A stretch of 21,875 bases of DNA from Symsagittifera roscoffensis (lineage: Eukaryota; Xenacoelomorpha; Acoela; Convolutidae). The stretch covers positions 45,945,951 to 45,967,825 of the forward strand of contig NC_087069.1 of the NCBI RefSeq assembly GCF_963678635.1, given 5' to 3'. Below, piece after piece: positions 1 to 6,841 of this stretch. The translations under genes and the position numbers were made by a program. The stretch's first letter is position 1. Every line of letters starts with the position of its first letter. The notes beneath the pieces are model-generated. The model had not been told where the DNA came from. It saw only the letters and a list, made by a program, of their open reading frames with translations, and made no database searches.

Positions 1-1
1 T

Positions 2-523
2 ACAACTCACTTAATTTTGTTTAAATCACCTCGAGACATTCAACAAGTTGATTATTTAGGCAGACAATTGAATAATGCAAAATTCCTTTGTCATGCGTAT
101 CAGTTGGCAACGAAAGAAGATTTCGGTCATCTTTTGATAGACTTGGATCCCAAAACTTCAGAATGTCTTCGTTATTCGTCAAACATAGTTCCGCCATCAC
201 CATCCATTTACTATTTACCATCCTCAAAAGCAGTTATCACATCTCTTGAAAATGAAAGAGAAAGAGTTATGTATATTGAACATTGTAGATCAATTTTGAC
301 AGGAGCTGATTCAAATTTTATTAGATTTCTCTGCGATTGTTTTGTAAATGTTTTTCTGGGACATGTTCCAGCCAACAAAAGTTTCATCGAGAGTAAGAAA
401 GTACCATTTGAAAAAATTGTTGACCCTGAGTTTAGTATTCGAGAAAAACGAAAAGTTTTGGCAAACAATATTTCACTGGTTAAATCAATCGGAGAATCGT
501 GTTACATTTACCTAAAAAACTAG
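2..523 (+). CDS. C-terminal part of probable Polinton packaging ATPase (FtsK/HerA, A32-like), partial
   Basis: The frame is open from the left edge of the window, so the gene begins outside it; the TTG at 17 is not a credible start. The first ~75 residues hold LILFKSPRDIQQ, then GHLLIDLDPKT and LRYSSN. These match, from my knowledge of the family, the part of Polinton-type packaging ATPases downstream of Walker B (the LFKNPRD-like stretch). Walker A and B would lie upstream and are not visible. The ATPase is expected to pump DNA into the capsid. The second half (from about MYIEHCRSIL, near position 270) does not look like ATPase; it resembles small basic proteins I associate with separate ORFs in related elements, so this may be a fusion or read-through. 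The stop is at 521-523, and the next gene starts 10 nt later on the same strand. No frame damage is visible. The assignment rests on motif recall and gene context. Confidence 0.5.
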   Translation, partial: TTHLILFKSPRDIQQVDYLGRQLNNAKFLCHAYQLATKEDFGHLLIDLDPKTSECLRYSSNIVPPSPSIYYLPSSKAVITSLENERERVMYIEHCRSILTGADSNFIRFLCDCFVNVFLGHVPANKSFIESKKVPFEKIVDPEFSIREKRKVLANNISLVKSIGESCYIYLKN

Positions 524-533
524 AACCTTAGAC

Positions 534-1394
534 ATGTATGCGGAAGAATTCATCCTCATTCCTCGAAAAACATATGCTCCAGATGAAAAAACTGCACCAC
601 AATCTCAAATCCTTCGTAATCCATTAAATAACGACAAATTATCTCAACTCAAATACATACCGCGATTTCGAGAACGAAATATCAGCCGTGACTCTCCACC
701 ACCATTAAGCCCAACATCTCCTATTCCTTTAACACCTAGTAATGTAGTACCAAATCTTCGAAAAAGAAATTTATCTGCACTTACTAATTTCAGTGGTGAT
801 GGTGATGATGAAGCAGAAAAAAATGTTGAATCATACAATTCTCTGCAAAAGACAAATTCAAAGAGAATAGAAAAAAACGATGAAAAAAGTAATGGAAAAA
901 CCGCTGAAGTGTTTCGAAAAGTTATGGAATCCATTCAAGAGCTATTGGAAGCTAATAAATTGGAAAGGGCAAACATAGTGTTAAGGCAGTTGTTCAAAGT
1001 TGAATCCTTGACTTTTGACGTTGATGGATATGTTCTAATTCAAGGAAAACCAACACTCGTTAAAATTGAATCTTTTTTGTACGATACACAGCAAAACACA
1101 AAAAAACTTGAGGGTGTATTTTATCCACAAATTTTGAAAAAACTGAATCTTGATCCTAGTTTAGTGTCCAACACTTATGCCAAACAGATTCTCCGCTCGC
1201 TTAAGAGCGAAGCAGCTAAGCCCTCAACTTCTTCCTCCTTTGTCTCCGACGACAACCCGACAACTGAGGAATCGAAGAGATCAAAACCCTCCTCTTCGAA
1301 GACTCGATCGACAACTTTCAAACCCAGAACCAAGCAATCCGACAAAATAAAAACCCAGAAAAAAAGAATTTTTCCCCACCAACGACGACGATGA
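534..1394 (+). CDS. Uncharacterised Polinton-associated basic protein encoded just upstream of the integrase
   Basis: 286 residues starting at ATG 534, intact. The N-terminus reads YAEEFILIPRKTY, a short hydrophobic-then-basic opening. Residues about 35-120 are low-complexity and rich in Pro, Ser, Lys and Asp. A compact segment at about 123-220 (MESIQELLEANK, then DGYVLIQGKPTLVKIESFLY and YPQILKKLNLDP) looks folded. The last 65 residues are Ser/Lys/Arg-rich. The pattern of an N-terminal 'ILIP..Y' motif plus a later 'G..I..F.Y' segment is one I recall from unnamed ORFs next to integrase genes in Polinton-like elements, but I cannot name a function. The stop codon overlaps the integrase start in an ATGA (1391-1394), which suggests coordinated expression. 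The basic tail could bind DNA or act as a nuclear signal; this is inference only. Confidence 0.55.
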   Translation: MYAEEFILIPRKTYAPDEKTAPQSQILRNPLNNDKLSQLKYIPRFRERNISRDSPPPLSPTSPIPLTPSNVVPNLRKRNLSALTNFSGDGDDEAEKNVESYNSLQKTNSKRIEKNDEKSNGKTAEVFRKVMESIQELLEANKLERANIVLRQLFKVESLTFDVDGYVLIQGKPTLVKIESFLYDTQQNTKKLEGVFYPQILKKLNLDPSLVSNTYAKQILRSLKSEAAKPSTSSSFVSDDNPTTEESKRSKPSSSKTRSTTFKPRTKQSDKIKTQKKRIFPHQRRR

Positions 1395-2371
1395 CGACGA
1401 TGATAAAAACTATGAAAGCAGTAAAGAATCGTTTGCGACGACGTCAACAAAAGAATGGAAATCCTACTATCAGTGAAGAAAAGAAACTCAAAATACTCTA
1501 CACGAATGGTCCAGCTGCATTTGGTAGCGTTAAAAATTTAACAAATGCTAGTCAACTCTCACCAAAAAAAGTTAAAATCTTTCTGAGATCTCAATCATCA
1601 CATACAAAGTATGGAATGTTTCGTAAAACATATCCTCGGCTAAAAGTGATTGTTAACGATATCAACGAAATTTGGTCTCTTGACTTGGCTCATGTTGATA
1701 AATTGGCTAAATATAACCGAGGGGTACGATATTTGTTAGTTGCTGTCGATTGTCTCTCTTGCTACTTACAAGTGGAACCCCTGAAGACCAAATATGCTAA
1801 AGAAACAACCGAAGCTTTCAAAAAAATGATCAAAACAAAACAACCAAAAAAAGTTTGGGTTGACAAAGGCACCGAGTTTAAAGGAGAGTTCGAAAAGTTA
1901 TGTATTAAGCGAGAAATCATCAAACACAATACTCACAGTGAAAAAAAATCAGCGTTTGCCGAAAGAAACATTCGATCGCTGAAAAGTATTATCTACAAGT
2001 ACTTGGAGCTTGAATGGACTTACAGTTATATTGACAAATTACAAAGTTTTGTTCAAACGATTAACTCACGCGTTAACAGAATAACAAAATTGGCTCCAAA
2101 CAGGGTCACAAGAAAACATGTAAAGTTTGTACAGAAACCAAAATTTTATGTTGGTGACTATGTGCGAATAGCGAAAACTGACTTGCCTTTCAGAAAAAGT
2201 TACAAGCAGATTTTTACAGACGAAGTTTTTGAAATAGTTACCATTCCTACTGTAAACCCTCCAACATACAGTCACATTGATGCGGAAAAAGAAGAAATCA
2301 ACGGAAAATTTTATGAAAAAGAACTTAGTTTAATTGGAAACAAAGCTGATTATAACGAAAATGGGCAGTGA
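1391..2371 (+). CDS. Polinton-type retroviral-like DDE integrase
   Basis: 326 residues, open from ATG 1391. It would insert the element's DNA into the host chromosome. The N-terminus is basic. The rve catalytic core begins near residue 93 (EIWSLDLAHVD), continues with YLLVAVDCLSCYLQVEPL, then VWVDKGTEFKGEF and FAERNIRSLKSI. Probable catalytic residues are D98, D158 and E191, so the acidic triad is complete. The C-terminal part (FYVGDYVRI, then FTDEVFEI) looks like the SH3-like DNA-binding domain. The protein clearly belongs to the family of C. elegans 'transposon-derived protein F54H12.3', which I recognise as Polinton/Maverick integrase. No zinc-binding HHCC motif is obvious at the N-terminus. 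The start overlaps the upstream stop by 4 nt, and the end overlaps the next gene's ATG by 11 nt. This is the best-preserved and most diagnostic gene of the element. Confidence 0.92.
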   Translation: MTTMIKTMKAVKNRLRRRQQKNGNPTISEEKKLKILYTNGPAAFGSVKNLTNASQLSPKKVKIFLRSQSSHTKYGMFRKTYPRLKVIVNDINEIWSLDLAHVDKLAKYNRGVRYLLVAVDCLSCYLQVEPLKTKYAKETTEAFKKMIKTKQPKKVWVDKGTEFKGEFEKLCIKREIIKHNTHSEKKSAFAERNIRSLKSIIYKYLELEWTYSYIDKLQSFVQTINSRVNRITKLAPNRVTRKHVKFVQKPKFYVGDYVRIAKTDLPFRKSYKQIFTDEVFEIVTIPTVNPPTYSHIDAEKEEINGKFYEKELSLIGNKADYNENGQ

Positions 2372-3230
2372 TGAGTTTACTGTACATTTGATTTCAACAG
2401 CATCAATGGATTTTTTCCCAGACAACACTTTGGCCAGTTTTAGAAATTTTTGTAAAGAAGAAATAGCTTTAGACGGAGATTGGAGAGTTGCTCTCTCAGA
2501 AATAATTTTCCCAACAAAATTAAACAATGTAACTGATGAGGAATTTACGTACTTCAGAGCATCCGAAGTAGTAAGCAGTAAATCCAACACTGGCAATCGG
2601 AATACAATTTCCAGACCTTACTATGGCGAAAAAGTTTTTATCAAATCAGGAAAGTACACTTTTATAGAACAATTGATTAATGAGATAAAAACAAAACTCA
2701 AAGACAAAATTCATTTCGATGCAAGTCCTCAAGAAATCACGAATAGCATGAGCATTTGGATGAACGCAAATGAAGGAATCTCATTCCCAAGTCCCCAAAT
2801 ACCCAGTCTTTTGGGCTACAATGCAAAGCTTGATGAGAACGGTGAATATCACATTGGTTACAAAATGATACCCTCCTTCGATGCAACTTATGAGGGAAAC
2901 GAACTGTACGAATCTCATTTCCCATATGACTTATCAAGTGGGACAAGTCTAATTTTGGTCTATATTGACATTATTCAATACCAAACTGTTGGTGATGCAA
3001 AGGCCCCATTGTTACGCGTCATTGATTCAAATAGACGCATCAAAAACGGCAGTGCCTGCAGCATTGAACCTAATCATCGAAAAAACTTCACTAATTTAGA
3101 CTACAAAAAATGATTCACTTCATCGGTACAATCAATATCGGTACAGTTGCGCACAGAAACTGGAAGACTAGTGCCCTTTGCAGGAACTGGTAAAGTTGTG
3201 TTGACTCTAAAACTCAAGCGCTTTGATTGA
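2361..3230 (+). pseudogene. Probable minor capsid (penton-like) protein, interrupted by one stop
   Basis: I chose ATG 2361 (MGSDEFTVHL) because the opening matches the family start; it lies inside the last 11 nt of the integrase gene. The N-terminal pattern (SMDFFPDNTLASFRNF, then LDGDWRVALSEIIFP) is typical of a virion-protein family in Polinton and adintovirus elements that I associate with the minor capsid position. The frame runs to an in-frame TGA at 3111-3113 (codon 251). It then continues, without change of frame, through a conserved-looking tail ending in a TGA at 3228-3230 for a full length of about 289 codons. Loss of the last ~40 residues would probably damage a jelly-roll fold. 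The core protein starts 6 nt downstream. The penton role is inferred from family recall and position; a different structural role is possible. Confidence 0.5.
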
Positions 3231-3236
3231 AAACCA

Positions 3237-3656
3237 ATGGAACAATATTATGCAAAGCAAGCTTCACTTCCTCATTTCTCTGGACACTACCGACAACGCG
3301 GCAGTGGATTTGGCGCTTTGGCTGCTGGTATTGGTCGTGTTGCTATACCGTTTGCACGACGGGTTATTCTACCGGCTGCGAAAAAACTGGGCAGAGAACT
3401 TTTGATGAGTGCAGCGCCAGAACTGATTGATGTCGCTATGAAAAAGAAGTCTCCTAAACAAGCATTGAAAAACACTGTCACAAAAACTGCAAGAAAACAA
3501 CTCGGCAGTGGTAGACGTCGTCGAAAGACACCAATGAATGGATTACGAAGAAGAAGGTCAGTAGGGGCTCGAAAAAGAAAAAGAACCATTCGAAGAAAAA
3601 CCAGACCAGTGAGAAATCGAGCTGATTTTTTTTCAAACATAAAAAATGATCGCTAA
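3237..3656 (+). CDS. Small arginine-rich virion core protein (adenovirus pX/pVI-like)
   Basis: 139 residues, open from ATG 3237. The N-terminal third is glycine-rich then hydrophobic and amphipathic (GSGFGALAAGIGRVAIPFAR, then LPAAKKLGRELLMSAAPELI). The C-terminal half is dense in Arg and Lys (SGRRRRKTPMNGLRRRRSVG and onwards). This two-part layout, an amphipathic helix followed by a protamine-like tail, is that of adenovirus pVI/pX-type core proteins and their counterparts in adintoviruses and Polintons. Expected roles are DNA condensation in the particle and possibly membrane disruption. It sits between the two capsid genes, 6 nt after one and overlapping the next by 11 nt (ATG 3646). No breaks are seen. 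The gene is clearly real from its composition and context; the exact adenovirus equivalent is uncertain. Confidence 0.65.
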   Translation: MEQYYAKQASLPHFSGHYRQRGSGFGALAAGIGRVAIPFARRVILPAAKKLGRELLMSAAPELIDVAMKKKSPKQALKNTVTKTARKQLGSGRRRRKTPMNGLRRRRSVGARKRKRTIRRKTRPVRNRADFFSNIKNDR

Positions 3657-5162
3657 TTTGTTACCCAATGAAGCTACCCATAGCTCTCTGGATTGTTTGA
3701 AAAACAACCCCTTTTGATTACTTTTGAAAACGCTTTCGATCAAAAAATTGAACCTGTCTATTCACCTAATGGACCAATGCTTGAATTTGAAATCACCGGT
3801 GACCGTAATAATTTTGTTGACCTGCAAAAAATTTATTTGGAAATACGATGCAAAGTAACGCAATCAAATGGAGTTGATCTGCGATACGACAACACTGATC
3901 CTACTGTGTCTGATTCACCGTTCATCGTAAACAACTCCCTGTATTCCCTTTTCTCTGACTGTACCCTCTCTGCTAATGGACTCAAAATCTCAAATGCCAA
4001 TAGTAATTTTGCGCATAAAAGCTTTATTGGAACATAATTTTCTAACAGCAAAGGAGCCAAGGACTCATGGCTTAAGTGTCAGGAATATCGTTTTGAAAAC
4101 CATCCCGCTGCAATAGATGCAGCTGATTTCACATCTCAACGAGAACTGGTCCGTGAATCGAGGGAAATTTGGTTCTATGGACCCGCTGGAGTTGATTTTT
4201 TCACATGTGACAAGCATTTGTTGAGCGGTCTTACCCTCAGACTTTCCTACAGACGTTCTCATGAAGACTTTATCATCGTATCTGAAGATGCTGCCAAGCA
4301 TTACCCGCTGGAGTTGATTTTTTCACATGTGACAAGCATTTGTTGAGCGGTTTCCCTGGTCCGTGAATCGAGGGAAATTTGGTTCTATGGACCCGCTGGA
4401 GTTGATTTTTTCACATGTGACAAGCATTTGTTGAGCGGTCTTACCCTCAGACTTTCCTACAGACGTTCTCATGAAGACTTTATCATCGTATCTGAAGATG
4501 CTGCCAAGCATTACAAGCTGCAAATACTCGAAACGAACCTCTATGTTAGAAAAATGACTGTGACCGACCATGTGCTCTCTGCCATTGAATCAACTTTGCT
4601 CAAAACTCCTGCGAACTACCCATATCAAGAAGAAATTACAAAAACATTTCTTGCAACAGCTGGTCAGCGCAGCTGGCAACAGGAAGATATTTTTGCTCGT
4701 GAACCGGTTAGACAAATTATAATAGCATTGAACACAAATAATGCATTTCTAGGAACAAACTGAACGAATCCTTTTCATTATCAAAAGTTTGGATTGGAGC
4801 AAGTTACCTTGAGACGGAACGGTTTACCAATAGCAAGTACACCAATCAGTACACAAGATCATAAACGTCTCTTCTTTAGCACACTATCAGCGCTAGGTTT
4901 GTTGCACTGCGGGCTGGGAATCACTCTGGATAACTACCAACAGCACTTTATTATGTGTTTTGATCTCACTAGCACACAGCAGGCAGCTCATGACTTCTTG
5001 CATCCAGAACTTACTAACTGCTCAGTTTCACTCGATCTTCAATTCTCAAACGCTTTGACAGCAAACCTGGAAATTTTTGTTTGGGGTATACGCTCATCGA
5101 ATGTATTTATTACTTCTGACCGTAAAGTTGCAAAGAACGTCCTTCCAATTTCGACTGTCTGA
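3646..5162 (+). pseudogene. Probable major capsid protein (F54H12.2-like), broken in several places
   Basis: The gene probably begins at ATG 3646, inside the last 11 nt of the core-protein gene. It reads about 16 codons in frame 1 and then shifts near 3690-3696 into frame 3, which carries the rest. Recognisable stretches are LLITFENAFDQKIEPVYSPN, LEFEITGDRNNFVDLQ, ETNLYVRKMTV, DIFAREPVRQIIIALNTN and FIMCFDLTSTQQAAHDF. I recognise these as the C. elegans F54H12.2-like family, which occupies the major capsid position next to the integrase family in Polinton-like elements. Breaks are the frameshift near 3693, TAA 4035-4037, a 210-bp internal duplication carrying TGA 4344-4346, and TGA 4761-4763. 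The frame ends at TGA 5160-5162, 2 nt before the protease ATG. Without the duplication the length would be about 435 residues. A double jelly-roll fold is inferred, not visible. Confidence 0.65.
4146..4514 (+). repeat. Complex internal tandem duplication within the capsid pseudogene
   Basis: A 159-bp block at 4146-4304 recurs, apparently without a mismatch, at 4356-4514, an offset of exactly 210 bp. The 51 bp between them contain a third, partial copy: 4303-4351 repeats 4181-4229 (49 bp). The offset is a multiple of three, so the reading frame is the same before and after, but the partial copy is in another phase and brings in a TGA at 4344-4346. Near-identity of the copies means the event is recent relative to the age of the other breaks, or that it is an assembly error. 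Confidence 0.9.
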
Positions 5163-5164
5163 AA

Positions 5165-5611
5165 ATGGATGAAATCCAGTAACAGGATCTCATTCAGAAC
5201 TGTAAACATCTGAAATATAAGTTTCTTGGAGTATTTGCAGCGGATAATTTTCCACCTCACATCCCAAACAACATCTTTATGATTGTGAACACTTCAAAAT
5301 CAGATTCTCCGGGGACACATTGGATTGTGATTTGCAACAGAAGAAATGTTTTATACTTCGCTGATCCTCTCGGTCTTCCTCTTTGGCAGTACACCAATCT
5401 GTTTAAACGATTGAACGAGAAATTTCATCAGGTCACTGAAATAATGACAAATTATCCCATGCAAGACTCAAACTCTACCATGTGCGGTTCTTTTTGTATT
5501 TATATTGCACATTTGATTTATGATAAAAACTTTAATGGTGATGCTTCTGATTTTGTTTACATAAATGATCATGTTTTGAAACGTTTTCTAACTCACATGC
5601 TTTCTCATTAA
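5165..5611 (+). pseudogene. Adenovirus-type cysteine protease (adenain, C5/Ulp1-like) with one early nonsense codon
   Basis: ATG 5165 opens a frame of 149 codons ending at TAA 5609-5611. It is interrupted only by TAA at codon 6 (5180-5182). Downstream residues form a full protease: GVFAADNFP, then GTHWIVI (H52), YFADPLG (D67), and YPMQDSNSTMCGSFCIYIAH (Q100 and C107). The order His, acidic residue, Gln, Cys and the 7-residue Gln-to-Cys spacing are those of adenain, which matures capsid proteins during assembly. It starts 2 nt after the capsid stop. The in-frame ATG at 5279 would give only 110 residues, still with the catalytic residues but without the N-terminal part. Either this is a nearly intact pseudogene or the stop is a recent mutation in this copy. 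Confidence 0.85.
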
Positions 5612-6150
5612 CAAACTATTTTATATGGCTGTTTTGTACACTTTTCAATTTCATTTTAAACATTACACTTTTTAGTAATTGACATTTTTACTCAATTGTT
5701 GAATTAATAGCAATAATCCGAGAAATTAGATTACTATAAAAAAAATACAAAATCGATCTATGGGGGGATATCACCATACCAGCAACTGTTGCCTCCTTTA
5801 AGTACAATTTCCGGACGGGTTTCGAAACGCCGCCTTTCGGCTGAGAGTCGAGCGTCATGCGTTTTCCTCTACTCGGACCCCAAGAAATTTTGTTCCACTT
5901 CAATTTTATAGTAACAATTAGGTACAAGTTTAGACAATATTTCTACGCAAAAACGGATCAAACATGCACAATACTCGAATGTTTCCTAACCCATATGCTT
6001 TTTCATTAAACTATTATTTAGTTCTACATGACTGTTTTCGTATACATTTCAATCAACGTGTCAATGAAAATAAGCTTCTGATTTCCTTTACAATAATGAT
6101 TCTATTTTGAAACGTTTCCTAACTCATATGCTTTCTTATTATTTAACAAT
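5541..6150 (+). repeat. Three diverged copies of the protease 3' end and its trailer
   Basis: The end of the protease gene (about 5541-5640, with TTTTGAAACG, ACATGCTTTCTCATTA and TGGCTGTTTT) is echoed twice downstream. One echo is at about 5974-6050 (CCATATGCTTTTTCATTAAA, then CATGACTGTTTTCG). The other is at about 6070-6150 (GCTTCTGATT, TTTTGAAACGTTTCCTAACT, ATATGCTTTCTTATT). The echoes are clearly diverged and no longer coding. They suggest ancient tandem duplications of the gene end, or remnants of other element copies. Confidence 0.7.
5757..5905 (-). other. Short GC-rich, coding-like island, unidentified
   Basis: About 130 bp here are markedly richer in G+C than the very A+T-rich flanks. 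The minus strand is open through it (5688-5927) and reads KISWGPSRGKRMTLDSQPKG, then GVSKPVRKLYLKEATVAGMV, in a frame without stops. The residue mix looks protein-like rather than random. I do not recognise the family, and no start, splice site or partner exon is evident. A fragment of a cellular gene or of a structured RNA carried by an element are both possible. Confidence 0.3.
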
Positions 6151-6573
6151 TTTCTTATTAACATTTGTATTTTTTATTCATTTGCTTTAATTGATTTTTT
6201 TTTCCATTTTTTTGTTAATTAGAGTATTATTCAAGTATCGAATTACAATGTAGGCTCAAAAACCATTTAGCCCAGTTTAGATTTATCAAAACATTTTAGT
6301 TTGCTAAATAGAATACTGAAACATATAGCACTATTCAAATTATTCGAATAAACTTCAAGCTGATTCTATACATATATTTCAAACATATTCGGTGCAGAAA
6401 TCAAGCGTCTTTCATATACCGTGCATGAAATTAATCGCTATAACCACTTTATAGACCACTCCAATTTGGTGCATGAACAAAAAGAACGAAATACACCGTC
6501 TGGGCATTTGGACGATTTAGCTATCAACCTAACAAAAATTTTTTACATTCAGGATCTTTGGTTCAAAACATTA
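6151..6573. other. A+T-rich stretch with no recognisable gene
   Basis: Long T and A runs, no credible coding frame, no RNA gene. The open frame on the + strand from 6421 runs into the foldback at 6574 and shows no protein features. Confidence 0.5.
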
Positions 6574-6748
6574 TACATTGGGATCAAATTTGTGGGATCA
6601 TTTTTTGGGATCATGAAAAATTTTACATGGGATCAGTACTTTTACATGGGATCAGTACTTTTACATGGGATCTCAAAAATTTACGTTTGGATCTCAATAC
6701 CCAATGATCCCTGTAGGGATCACCTCCCCCCCCCCCGATCCCAGTGTA
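6574..6748. repeat. Small GGGATC-rich foldback element flanked by TA
   Basis: The ends are short inverted repeats: CATTGGGATC at 6576-6585 and its complement GATCCCAGTG at 6737-6746 (9 of 10), each flanked by TA (6574-6575 and 6747-6748). Counting from 6552, about 11 GGATC/GATCC motifs occur in 190 bp. Inside are two 19-bp tandem units (from 6625 and 6644), a small palindrome TGATCCCTGTAGGGATCA at 6704-6721, and a run of 11 C at 6726-6736. The TA flanks suggest a Tc1/mariner-mobilised MITE. Confidence 0.6.
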
Positions 6749-6841
6749 AATTAGCTATACTACTGACGTAACCACTTCAACACCGCTCCACTAATGTGAA
6801 ATTAATGTGATGAACTTCCTGGGAGGGATGAACCTCTATCG

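Noticed and set aside
211-468. Minus-strand open frames opposite the Polinton genes (for example 211-468, 1175-1450, 2330-2596, 3287-3640)
   Set aside because: They lie antisense to better-supported genes and have no start context or recognisable motif; they are shadows of the coding frame.
3223-3430. Two other + strand frames overlapping the core-protein gene
   Set aside because: The 3237 frame has the clear amphipathic-plus-basic layout; the others are short and featureless.
4065-4571. Two near-identical minus-strand frames of about 80 codons
   Set aside because: They are antisense to the duplicated block of the capsid pseudogene, so their similarity only reflects the duplication.
3111-5182. 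A variant genetic code in which TGA or TAA is read as an amino acid
   Set aside because: Both TGA and TAA occur as interior stops and also as the natural ends of neighbouring genes, and the capsid gene also has a frameshift; decay explains this better.
5810-5880. tRNA or small structured RNA in the GC-rich island
   Set aside because: There is a box-B-like GGTTTCGAAAC, but no acceptor stem or cloverleaf could be folded by eye.
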